NCBI GenBank assembly: GCA_911728435.2
Contig: OU452201.1
Coordinates: forward strand, 13,206,001-13,270,000
DNA: 64,000 bases
Direction of reading: 5' to 3'
DNA from: Apoderus coryli
Lineage: Eukaryota > Arthropoda > Insecta > Coleoptera > Attelabidae
Shown one piece after another: positions 15,001-28,900 of this stretch. The notes beneath the pieces are model-generated. The model made no database searches, had not been told where the DNA came from, and saw only the letters and a list, made by a program, of their open reading frames with translations. Position numbers and translations under genes: made by a program. Positions within the stretch are counted from its first letter, which is position 1; each line of letters starts with the position of its first letter.

Positions 15001-18000
15001 AGAGAGCCAAGTGGTATAGAATTTACATATCTATACGAAGTACAATATGCGAAAAAAGTTATCATTATTTGTTTGACGAAATTTGGAATTATAGGAAAAC
15101 ACAATGCGTATTCTTTGAGCAAATGATGATGATGATATTTCTGCACTTGTAGAGTTCAGATGATAATTTTTTTCCATGAAAATTCTACATGACGTTCTAA
15201 GCGGCTGTCTCACACAAATATAAACGTTCTGCGATTGGAAAGCCGTAATAGTGTGACAGTTCATTGCGAAAGATCGGCCACTAATTTGTATACGAAGTCG
15301 TTTGTGTAACAAATTTAATTTTTTGTAAAAGTTGTGATATATTCACCTGTTAAAGAGAATCACATTTGAGAGCAACTGCGGAGGGTTTTGAATTGAAAAA
15401 TATTTGCTTTATGTTGTTTTGTCATTTCTTCTTAAACTGAGGAATATTTTTGTTGAGTTTATATTGTTATGTAATATTTGCCTGATTTTTAAATTTGTAT
15501 TCAAGTCATATTTTCTAAAGAAACAATCATAAACTCTACCTACTATTAAATATATGAATTATAAAGATTATATTTTGACAATACGGTAACGTACACGTAC
15601 ACAGATATTTTGGAATAATTATAGGTAATAATTAAGATCATACATTTTATTTTATTACAGGTTTAAACCAACTTCTGTGGTATTATGCTGGCGCCGAAAA
15701 AATGAAATGTCCACAGGAAGTGAATTACGGCCATTCGATCAATCAAACTGAAATGGATCCTAATGCGTGTACAATTTGGCGACGATTTTCAAAGTAAGTA
15801 ATGAATTTTTATATGTTATGGCAAAGATTAATGTACACAACATTAATCTTTGGTTATGGCAAAGATTAGTATTAATCTTTTGTTATGGTTAAGGTGTTTA
15901 CTTGGATAATTTATATACTAGCTGGATGCTATACAACTTATTCATTTTGATGGAAAATGTAGTAGTTGTGTAATAACGACTAAATTCCATATATTATTCA
16001 TATTCATCTAAACTATTTTCAGAATGGCGATGGCGGAACTAAATTTGATATTTCAAATAGAACACGCCGTATTTTATTGCGTTTTTGGATTCTACAGAAT
16101 ATTCTAGGTACATTTTATGTAACATGTTTTATACCTCAGTTCAACCGTTTTCAAATGTCTGCAAATTTTAGAGAAAAATCACAGATGCAAACCCGCACTA
16201 TACACACAATAATTGATAGTTTTTTCATAACGGCTGTGTATTTTTCGTAACTCGCCTTTTTTGTCAAAGGAAAGTTTCCGATCGTCATATAGAAATTATG
16301 GAAATATTAATTCAAAAACTCAACATTTTCAAATGGAGTATGAAATTAGATTTTTAATTTTGTAATGATGATGATGATAATGATTACCGTAATTTTTTTT
16401 GATGCTTTTTTTCCAGCCTTTTTGAAACAACGCAAACACTTTTCTGGGCTGTTTTTGGTCTCATTGATTTGGAGAGCTTTGAACTAAACGAAATCAAAAT
16501 ATTCACCAGATTTTGGGGCATGTTAATGTTTGGTACATATTCTGTGATTAATATTGTGGTTCTACTTAATCTACTCATTGCTATGATGAATCATTCCTAT
16601 CAACTAATATCGGTAAGTTTAAAGAAGAAATGTACACAAATATTATAGAAAAATTCTATGAAAAAATAACTTCAGTATCTAAATTACCAAATCAACAAGT
16701 TGTACTTACGATAACCTCTAAACTATCTAAAGCTATTTGCTGCTTACAAATTTTGTAAGTAATGAGCCAGACAAAAAAAAAGTGGGCTATTATGCCGTCA
16801 CTTATCACCCTCAAGGCTGTCTAGCAGGTGCTGTCTAGAAGTGTTGTGCGTTATAATCTGGATTACTAAGATATACCTACATAAATCTTGTTTTTTCGCT
16901 GATATTGCTTGATCAATTTTTAACATCAGAGGGATTTTTCTGTATGTATCTTGTTTGCAATGAATTCATAATATGATATATGTTTTTGGTTCTTTGAGAT
17001 TTTCCACTTGCTGATAAGATCTGCCTTGCAAATATTGCGCTAGGCAGTTCAAAAATGTAATGATTTTGAAGACAACAGTGTTATAAAAAAGTAAATTGAA
17101 CGTTTTGCAATTAATAGTGAAAAATTCATCCACATGCCGTCAACATTACAACTCTTGTGAATAATTTTAGTGTATTTTGTCTGAAAACCGTCACAGTCAA
17201 AATATAATTCGTAACTTTTTAGAATTTTCAGTTTCACATTTCAAACACATCTCTTTGTTATTCTAAACACAAATTATTATTTTACTCTTTTCTTTTTCTC
17301 TCAACTTACTCTCAAAGCACTAGTTTAATTCTATTGTTCTCTTTTTCGGTATACCTATACATACACCCAGTTTATTTATCTACTTTTTTACTGTAAAAAA
17401 GTAGCTAAAATGTTTTTTTTTTGTATTTTGCAGGAGAGAGCTGACACCGAATGGAAGTTTGCTCGTAGCAAACTATGGATCAGTTTTTTCGAGGAGGGTG
17501 GCACAGTTCCACCCCCATTTAATGTAATTCCTACACCGAAAAGTGTTTGGTACGTTATACAATGGTCCCGAAGGCAATTTTGTGGATATTCGAGAGCAGC
17601 CAAGAAGGAGCATATGCGAACAATAAGGGTAAGTGTTGTGAAACATATACCATACAAAATCTGGAAAATGCGTTTACTTAGTAATTCAATGACTTATTAC
17701 TATTTCACAAAATAAATTAAACTCATTTATTTAAATACGGAAGGCTATAAAGTATGCTCTCGTTCTACTGAGTTTCTCCTTTGTAATATATTTATGGGTA
17801 ATTTATATTATACAGGTTCCTTAATAATTTAAGAGGACAATAATAATAATAATGCGATTTAGAATTTTGTTAAATGTTTTACTACAATATTCTGACACAA
17901 GGAAATATAAATAGTCAAAAGTGTCTAAATGCAATTAGAAATTGACTGATTTTGATGTTGCTAAATCTCAATGTTAGTTTTCAATTTGTTTGTGTTTAGT

Positions 18001-21000
18001 CCCAATTTGAGGTTGGAAACCAGTAGTGCATTCGTAACTATAAACAAAATGTTGTTTCGCCTTCCCAGTAAACACCATTAACAAATAAAGTTTGTGAAAT
18101 ATGTGGGAAGTGTATCTGTATATAACCAAGGTAATAGATTTTCAATTTTACAGAATCCATCGTAAACTTCCAAAATAAACGACATATAATTTAGGGAAAC
18201 TTCAATCATCAAACACTCCTTATGTTAAAGCGTCAGTTGCTTATAACGGTTATGGCATATATACAGCTTATGGAAGTTATATTGCACAATCTGACGCTAC
18301 TTTTGTGTTATTTGTTTTTCATTTGATTAAAAGCGTTCTGACCCGCCTAAAGGCAGAAGCTTTTTATAATGAAAATTCAATTACAACTCAGCAAGCCACC
18401 ACGCCGTGCCAGGAAAAATTTAAAGACTCAAACTAAACTGGATAGATTTTCTGACACAAAAATCATTTAGTTAAATAAATACCGTGAAAGTTTATTTGAT
18501 AATATTAATATTCTATATATTCGCAATCAGTTTAGTGATACAATATATTTAACTAAAAATACAGGTAACAATTGATTTCGAATTCTAACCCAAACTAAAA
18601 TTTTCCCATCTAAATTTATATATAAAATCTATAACAGTAAAGATAGTGAGCATACATTTTTAACCTATAATTCTTTTAACCACTTCATTTATTTTAAATT
18701 GAGTTTTTCAGAAGTTAATCAATTAAATTGCTCTCTAGAAGAAAAGATCGGTATGAGTTCCTAAAACCGTCATAACTAAATAATCATAATAAATTTTGTT
18801 TGGATTGTGCTAATATAAACAGTTCCCAATGCTAATTATATCCAACCTAATATGAACGATTTATTTTGAAACAAAAATTTGCTCAACCTTGTACCCCTAG
18901 AAAACCCTAAATATTTGAAACTTTGTAGATGATTGCAATACTCGAAAGAAGATACTGAAATCAAAAAGAATAATGTAATTTTATTTGCAAAAAGCTAATA
19001 AATCGTAAAATTTTAGTCGTAATGAATCAATAAAAGAAATCTCAATTTCATAGTATTATTGTATTGAAATCCAAATGCCAACCCATAAATTGTTTACTAT
19101 CGAACCATGCAAACATACATCAAACTGTTTTTGATTGCAAACAACCGCGGTGTTGTGTATTTTGGTAAAATGCAGAGGTTTTATATCATCAAATATTATT
19201 AAACAGCACAACCCACTACTTATTCATGGCATTATAATATTTACCTTGTAAATGTTTGGTACATGGTTGGTATATTTTATAGTAGTCGATCGATAGTTGA
19301 TGTACCATTCAATTTGGGAATGACTTGCTGTTAAATCCACCAAAAATAAATATTTAAAAAGTAATCCTTACGAAGAAGAAGAGTAGCAGATCAGACCCTT
19401 GATGTATAATGTTTAATGTTTTACGAAAATTATGAATTTACCTTTGATTCTGGTTTGGATTCGTGGCCACTATTGTTTACACCGTTTATAGAAACCATTT
19501 AGGTTGGGTAGATTCTAAGAGAAATATTAACTCATTCCAATCAACATAAATGGGTCTTTTCTTTTTGGAAATGACTGAAACGGGAGAACATTATGTGTAT
19601 ATACAAGGTGATTTAAATTAGAAGGTCGCAATTAAAATATCGTTAACGGTAATAAGTTGAAAGGATAATAAGACTTGGCAAAGTGGCGTTATTTTATGAA
19701 CGACTATGTCAAATCGTAATTTTCTTAAAAATTTATAACATTACTTAATTATTTTGACAGAAAAGAACGATAATATAACATAATAACAACGATATTCATT
19801 TGAATAAAGATACACTTGTATGTTGCAATATTATATATTTTTGAGAGGAGCTTAATCAGCATGTTGCCCATAAGAAAAAATAAAGTTTCTATACTTTAGG
19901 TTTGGAGATACGTTTTCAATAATTACAAGAAAATTCAAAATAGCATCTCATTTTCACACAATTTTAAACTTTCCAAAAGAGTTTTGACTAATTAACACCA
20001 AGATATTATTAAATATGAAACACATTGACTTGCCAGCTCTTGACAGACCTGTTGTATATACTAAGTAGTTTACCATATTTTGTGATACTCTTGCTTTTAC
20101 AAAACACGACCAATTTATTAATGCTACATGAACAATATTGTAAACTTTGTAAAATCTCATCATAATGTACCGCACAGTCCATAATACAAATGCCATAAAA
20201 TAAAAAGTTTTGCGTATGAGTAGCTAAGCTTGGTACAAGTATTGGCATCAAAATTCGGGAAAATCTTCAAAACTTTTTGTAATCTACATTCGCCTATTTT
20301 CAGTCGACAAATTCCAATTTTACCGTTGGTTAAACAATAATCCCCATCTTTAACTTTTCGGAATGCCAACGTAAAACATTTGTTATCCCAACAAAAACTC
20401 TCATGGAATTCATAATCTCGTATATTTGCGTGTTGTTTATGCTCCTGTTGCCAGCTAAAATGTTCCAATACCGTTTGAAAATGACTTTTATTTAAACTGG
20501 CAATTACTTTTCTCGATGCTTCTACAGCCGGCATACAAGATCCTTTATAATTACAACTCGCCTGGCATCCTGTGCGATTATTGGCCATACTGTTTGTGCA
20601 TTCGGTCAGATTTATTCGCGAACATTCAATGTTTGAGCAGACATTACCAGAGCAAACACTATTTATGCCACATTTGCACTGGGTTGCAGATTTATTTTTG
20701 CATGGGCATTGTTGTTCGAAATTCTTACAGTCCTAAAAGAAGAAAACTAATTATTATTAGCTTTATTCGGGAGGTGCATTTAACTATCCAAAAGTACAAA
20801 TCAGTTGTTATTTGAAGCAGCTAACATGCATTTTAACTAAAATTAAAGAACAGTGCTTTTCACAAGTTTATGAGTTGTTTTTGAAACGGAGGAAAGTCAA
20901 ACTTTAGTGGTATTTTCGTTTTGTACTAAATAGATAAAATATAAATTTTTATTAATCAGGACATTTTAAATGAATTTGACTAGTTGTATCAAATTCAATT

Positions 21001-22938
21001 TATTTGATTCTAAAACATATAACTTTGACTAATCACATATTGTCTGTTTTTACTTTCATTAATATAGTAATTAAATTGTATACTTAATTGAATTAGTAAT
21101 ATGTATTACTCAAAGTTACTAAAGTGTATAAATTGAATAATGTCAAATAAATATTAAGCATATTATCTATACTATAAAATCAAATACCAGTTGTTGTAAA
21201 CCATTCACAAAACAAGTAATATTTATTTTCACTGGCGTGAAATTTTCAGACTTAACCATCCTGAAAAATGCTTACCAAACCAATGTTTTCTAAATTTGCG
21301 TATTTACATTCCGCATTACAACATGGGCCTTGTGACGGATGACAATCATGAACTAATTTGTTTGCTTTGCATGGAGTTTCATGTGTTCGTGGAGTGCAAC
21401 ACGGGTCATATTTCAAGCAGTCTAAGCTCATGCCACAGTCACAGTCTTCATCACCTTCTATGATTCCTGAAACAAAATATGTTGTGTATCAAAATTTAAT
21501 GATAAATGTGAAACAAGAATAATCGTTCTATAAATTCAGAATTAGCGAATGGCAAAATTTATTGTTAAGCTCACCCAGCCTCTCTTCATCGTTACCCTGT
21601 AAACGTTTCACAGAACTTTCAGATTTCCTTACCAGCAACTTTGACATGACTGCTTTTTCCGGGACTGCCTATCAGTCATCGTTAGTGACTGCCAATAAGA
21701 AGAGATCGAACAAGCGCCCGGTGTCGTACTTATAGGCGCCGTTTGAAAAGCTAATCGCTAGTGTCTGATTTTAACTTTTCAGCACTATGCCACCAGAACA
21801 CTGAACTTTATATTGTATGTCTCATTTTTCTCTATCACTTAAGTGAGAGTTACAGTCCTCTCATCGTTAGGCATTGTAGGTCGCGCTGTCCTGGTGACAA
21901 CATCCCGTCGCCTTTACCTCCGGCCTGAGAATTACTGTGCGAAAATGTCATTTTAGAAGGCTTGAAAAAAATATTCAATTTTGAACAATATCTTGAAAAA
22001 TAAATTAAATCGGAGAATATATTGTTACACGTAAACAAAAACAACAAACACAATATTGAGCTTTACAAAAACAAGCCTACTGTACTCGAAATGCATGTAT
22101 CTGCTAAAAATCTATGATATCTAGTTCCACAATTTAACATAATGAACAAAAAATTAACAACATATTTCAGCATTATCTATACGATTGACAGTGTGACCTG
22201 CTTTGTTCATATTATGAAGTCAACAATGATCAAAGATGGCTCTGTTTTAATGACCACATAGAAGAAAATGTGTGTTAGGAAAATTACTTACCATTTCCAC
22301 AGTAAGGATCAGTAACCATCTCAAAACAATTATGCCTTTTTATTATAGTGAAAAGCATATTACGTTTGCAGCAACTCGAAAAAAGAAAGTGTTTCCTTTG
22401 AGTATAATCCTGAAAACTTATGGGAGACATAATATAACCTTTACATTCATCACTTTCGTCATGTCTACACCCAAAACTATGACCCAATTCATGAACCATG
22501 GTATTTTCGAGTAATATTTGTGATTGTTTACGTCCATCCTGCGTTCGAGCAGTTATAATCATTGAATTCAAATGATATGAATCTTCTATTGGCCGGTCAC
22601 AAACACCACCATAAATATCTGCGGTAAAACTCACTCCAATCACTGAATTGAGAAACTGCTGTGCTGTGAAAGCAATTCCCAGACAATAGTGTCTTAGATT
22701 CGGGTATCTAAATTAAAAATGAAACTAAATTTCGAAGAAGTAGTTAAAAATGATGTGTTCATATAAGGAATAATTAAATAACATACATTTTCTCTTATGT
22801 TTCGTTTAATACAATTGAAATTATTTGTTTCATTAACATGAAATACACACACGAAGAACATCCTGTATCTGAGACAGTTGAGTAACGCGTGAAAATATAG
22901 CAGAGATCGCTGACTTAGCGTTCTCACCACAGAAATCT

Positions 22939-22969
<31 letters not shown>

Positions 22970-25900
22970 CTCTAGAATGATAATCCCGTAGTACAAAAAT
23001 GTAACCAAAAGTGTACAGCTGTCCATAATGCGCATGATCACCAGTAACTTATTTTTCAACAGGACCGGCTTTGATTAAATGTAATATTACTGTTATAGGT
23101 ATATTTAAAATTAAATTTTACCATTTGGTAACATTCAAATAAAAAAATGGAATAAGGGAATTTAAGAAATAAAAAATTACATTAAATATCTAAATACTTT
23201 ATTGTCTAACAGGTACAACCCAATAATAATAAATCTAAGCAGAAACGAGAAATAAGTAAAAATTCTAATACTGGAAAATATCTTAAGGACTTGAGCATTC
23301 TAATTATTTATTTTATTATTATATAATATTTGTTTGTTTATACAACCACCTTAGGCGTCTTACCTCTCTACAGCCTTCAAAGAAGGGGTGCAAGAAACAG
23401 TGACTTCACAAATATTTTCCGTGTCCATGTAAACCACTTCCATATCATCCGTACTACTCGCAATTGTATTTTGTGACAAAACATGGTTGGTAGAACTTTT
23501 ATTCTCAGCAATTTCATGGAGGATTCTATAATTAAGTATATTCCAGTTTAACAACAGAATTCAAACGAACTTTGTATACCTACACAACGTAGGAAATATA
23601 TTCTTGACATACATATCATGCATTTGTGACAGACTGCTTTTAAGTAAACAGTGTCTTGATATCAAACGATTAAGAATTTAACTTCCACTCTTATTTACAT
23701 AATCTCTTCTTTTCAACAAAAGTTTGGGAACTGCATCGGGTACGAGGGTGATCCTCTTGCCGTCTTCTCTACAAATGATATCTTCTGCAGCGAAATGCTT
23801 ACTGCATATGACATTCCCATCACATAGATTTTCTGTACTAGGATCCCAATGCCCGCATCCAAACATCATGTCTTTTTTTGTCAAGCTAAAAATGAGTATC
23901 ATGTCAATGGTGTCATATTGACTCAGATTGAGACTGTTAGAAACTCGAAACAATAACTTACTGAAAATATTTAATACCAGGAATGAGACCTTCATTTTTA
24001 CACCACAACACTATACACCTCATTGTTTGTTAAATAAACGAACTAAAACCAAAATAACAAATATTAAAAACAATTTTAATCACAAATAGGTATATCTATC
24101 AACAATTAAAATATACCACGAATAAAACCATAACTCAATTATAAAACCTATCTGAATTGTTGTGAAGCCGACTCTGACAGATATTCCCACTACGAGAAAC
24201 GTCATTTGCGAAAACAGACGCTGTTGCGAAATCTCCTAAATTTAATAAGATTTGGAAAAAAATGTTTCGTTCATATTGCTGAAAACTAAACAGTATGCAA
24301 TTTTACCGATAACATTTAATTATTTGATTTTGTCAAGCAGTTTCGTATGACGCAACATATGGATTTATTTATAAAACAGATATGTCGCATAAATTCTGTA
24401 AGGCGAATGGCAAAATAGTTTTAAATATGGCAGCTCTGTACTGAAAATAAGTTACTGAGGAGCATGCGTAGTTCGTGAAAACTCTGCATACCCGTTACAC
24501 TTTTTGGTATTCGGCTGGATTTAATTAGCATTCTAGAGTACATATATGTATAATATAAGATTTCTATGGTTCTCACCTACACCTAATATATTTAATTGAG
24601 TTGACAGCGGAAGAACCTTGTCAGATGTAGCTACGTTGTCGTAACAAAAACGCGCAGGCTGTATCTTATGGACAATAACCTAAACAATTTATATCGATTT
24701 GGTCTTATTGTGTGATGCCATAAGGCTAATGTTATAGAAGCACAAAAAATAAAAACAAAACTAACCCATGCGCCACACTCGCAATGACTGAGAGAGAATC
24801 CATCACCAAACACCTGAAGAGAGATGTGCTGAATTCCATTTGAGTGACCTATGTCGGTACTGTCTTCCAAGTGCATAGAAATATCAAGAAGCAGAAAAAG
24901 CAATATTTTCTATATATTTCTTGTTAATGTATATTTTAATTATAAGAAAATGTTGCTACTAGTTAGTGTGTAGCCTTGTATCTCAAAGAAAAACAATATG
25001 CACCGTGATGACGGGGCATATTGGATTATATGTTTAATGTTTACCTTGCGAAGCGAGTAATAAACTCTGTTGCATCCATTTTATCGTTCACATAATTGGG
25101 GTAAAACTTGGATTTATTTTTCGCACTAAAGATGACAATGTCTCTGATAGAAAACCCAATATTATCTGGTGTACCGTCTTCATCAATGTCTGTTGACCGG
25201 AAAACGGAATTAGACTCCTCAATTGTGAGCCGTGCTTGTGCTATAGCGCTAGCAGTGTCTCCTCGATGTATTATACGGATGAAGGACTCGTCTAGGACCA
25301 CTAAAAGCAAACATGTCAATCTGGAAATGCAAAAAAAAACTGGTTTTAATATCCGATGTTTTTGTTGCAATTGAACTAGCATTTTGCTTTACACTGTTTA
25401 AGCACTAGATGTCGTTTTTTCATTTCTTTTAAATTTTATTTGTCAGAACTTAACAGCTCTTCTATTTCTACAACTGAAAACAATAAAACCAATGGCTGGC
25501 ATAGCAAATTGGATAATTTCAAAACGCCGTTAACAAAAATTGACTATTGTTGAATTAAAAAATCAAAATGGTTTCGTGGGCTTTCAAAGTAAAACGAATG
25601 TTATAAATAGATGTCCGTCCAAGATAGTGGAATTGTAAAAAATAGCTCAGCTCCCTATAAATAATATTGCCTGAGATTATAATATATTGAGTTTTTCAGG
25701 CTCCTCTATTGGTTAAACGCAAAAATATAAGAAATATCTGATGTTTTCCATACAAATAAACTCCAGTAATGTCCATACCAAAAGTTCATTCAAAGAAAAA
25801 ATAAATAAATAAAAGGAAAACAATAAAACCTAGCGGCACGAACTCGGGCTTCAACGCAACTCAACCTAAGCGAATATTCATATAAAAAAAAGTAAAATAT

Positions 25901-28900
25901 CTCAGAAACGAAAAAGAAGAATGCACAATGCACATTATTATTTATTTTATTTAATCATCCAAACAGACTGCAAAGAGTCCAAAAATGAGGACGATACAAA
26001 ATAATTAACAACAACAAAGCCAAGTAAACATATTAACAAAAAAAACCAGGAAAGAAAAATTAATTATGAATACATCAAAGTTAACAAACAAAAAAAAAAG
26101 CAATCAATTTTAAGTAATTCTCCCTAATGAAATAATAATAATTAAAGCTAGATCAGAAACACTCGCAAGTACTAACAAAAGACAAATAATAATTTTTTTT
26201 ATATTCTTTTCCTTTATTGGGTTTTAAGGTTCTTTTTAAGCAAAAAAAATGTGTTTTCCCTTTTGAAATATGTTTATTTCATGTCAAATTCCGTACAACG
26301 TTTCGGCTTATTCGCCTTCCTCAGGTACATCTCTTACTAAAAATTTTTTTTTTTGTAAACAGAATTAAAAATAAACAAGTAAGTGGTACATGTACACTAC
26401 ATCACAACAACATTCAGTGTAAATAGGTAATATATAAAACACATATACAATTACATATAATATTCTTAAATTATTTTCTATTTTGAAATTTTTGTTTTTA
26501 CCTTACCAACATCGCATGATTCTGTGGACTATACCACTTTTAGTGGGTATTTTGTTTGAATTAAAATTTTGGGGATGTATTAGAAAAAAAAAAAAAACTT
26601 CTAATACATCCCTCGTAAACGATGTGGTAGTTGGTTGATAAAGTGGTAAAATAAAATATATAAAAGGAAAAAAAAAACTCCAACTGATACCTATGTGTGT
26701 ATACACATCAATGAATAAAAATTTTAATTCAAACAAAATACCCACTAAAAGTGGTATAGTCCACAGAACCATGCGATGTTGGTAAGGTAAAAACAAAAAT
26801 TTCAAAATAGAAAATAATTTAAGAATTTTATATGTAATTGTGTATGTGTTTTATATATTACCTATTTACACTGAATGTTGTTGTGATGTAGTGTACATGT
26901 ACCACTTACTTGTTTATTTTTAATTCTGTTTACAAAAAAAAAAAAAATTTTTAGAAAGAGATGTACCTGAGGAAGGCGAATAAGCCGAAACGTTGTACGG
27001 AATTTGACATGAAATAAACATATTTCAAAAGGGAAAACACATTTTTTTTGCTTAAAAAAGAACCTTAAAACCCAATAAAGGAAAAGAATATAAAAAAACT
27101 GTAACAAGGTTCAAGAAAAATACATTACTAAAATACAAATAATAATCATATATAAATTAAGCATTTAGGTAACATTACAATATTTTGCTGAATCTGCAAG
27201 CTCATCGAAGGCACCGCAACCCTGCGCGTCTAATTCTTTCGATGTTATGCGAAAAAATATCAATATTCGAAAAATATATATTGTATGAATGCTGAATATT
27301 TCTCAGAGGAGAGTTCATGCAAGAATTGGTATTGAATCGCTGAGCATAAAATAACATATTCCCTCGTGTGAGATAGGGTCGAGAAGCTGAAAATGCAAAT
27401 TCACATATGATACTAGAGGAATCCACACGTCCCTGCAAACAGTTACTTAGAATTATGGTCTGCAATATCTATTTTATGGATAATTAATGTAGGTCTTTCC
27501 GTTTAGGAATTATTTTTTTTAAATATGATACCCTTTAAAAAAATTCTTCATGTACGCCGTTCGTCACTAGAGGCAATAAGGCAATAACACCTCTATAAAG
27601 GACACCGCGTTTGCTTCGAAAATTTGTGTGACGTCACAGTCCAGCGTGAAATCATTTTGTATGATAACAATGTACCTACTCTCTATCCCAGGTCCTCAAT
27701 ATTCATGTAATTTTAGTATTGTATTTTTCTTGAACCTTGTTACAATTTTTTTTATTCTTTTTTTTTTCTTGGGATGTAAGGTTCTATTTTATAAGCGAAT
27801 TTTTTCCTTTTGAAATATTTTTATTTCATGTCAAATAGTACAACGTTTCGGCTTATTCGCCTTCTTCAGGTACACCTCTTTTCTAAAAAAAAATTTTTTG
27901 TAAACATTAAAATTAAAATAAACAAGTAATTGGTATATTACCTATTTACACTGAATGTTCTTGTGATGTAGTGTAAATGTAGCACTTACTTGTTTATTTT
28001 AATTCTAATGTTTACAAAAAAAATTTTTTTAGAAAAGAGATGTACCTGAAGAAAGCGAATAAGCCGAAACGTTGTACTAGTTGACAGGAAATAAAAATAT
28101 TTCAAAAGGAAAAAAAATCGCTTATAAAATAGAACCTTACATCCCAAGAAAAAAAAAAGAATAAAAAAAATATTCATGTAATATTTTTCACGAGTTTAAA
28201 TTCTAATATTTTATTTGCGTGTTGTTCCCTATACTGAGTGTTCCACCGGGAAGGGATTCGAACGATTATGGAGGATCTACACTGTGAAACAAACTGAAAC
28301 TCAAGTGTAGTCCGTAGGTCGACGGGATCAATTCGGCCAAAAAGGTTTTCAAGAATCTACTAATTCCCGTTATACAGGAAATGGCTGTCAACTTCCTTAT
28401 TTCAAATACGACCCTATATAAATTATATTTTTCTTGGATTCTCCTTGTAATGCTAAACATATTTCATGCATAATATGTTACACCTATCGCCAATAAATTT
28501 TATGTCAAAAATGACGTTTTCAGAATAAAGAATAATAACAATGTTTTATTATAGGAAGCTTTAATAATCTAATTTATCATATAATTATAATATCCTAGGA
28601 GATACAGATCTACTTTAGGCGCCTACGTATATTTTTATAGTAAATATTAATGCAGGGTATTTGAAAAAAGGGTCAAAAACAAATTGAAAAAAGTGTCAAA
28701 ATTCAAAAATTTTAATTGGCAATCACCCATTTTATACTTTTTTGCATCAAAAATAAGAGCAAGTTTATGAAAGGATGGATGGATCACAAAAACTGATAGT
28801 TTTCAATATAATAAAGTGTGCGGGAGGTAAAAATATTAATTTAAATCATTCACGTGCCGTTAGGTTTTTTGAACAATTCTGGTGGACTTAGATATTAACG

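Noticed and set aside
24760..24911. Minus-strand open stretch bounded by AG and GTTAGT, encoding [16 protein letters not shown] and onward
   Set aside because: It cannot be included in the ADAM-like transcript without a stop, has no recognisable homology and its donor is weak.
26503..27107. Several minus-strand open frames with hydrophobic predicted products
   Set aside because: They lie wholly inside the palindrome and repeat its sequence on both arms (the same tail [12 protein letters not shown] appears twice), so they are repeat artefacts.
28230..28270. Sequence resembling a tRNA T-loop (cgttcgaatccct on the minus strand)
   Set aside because: No matching acceptor, D or anticodon stems could be folded around it.
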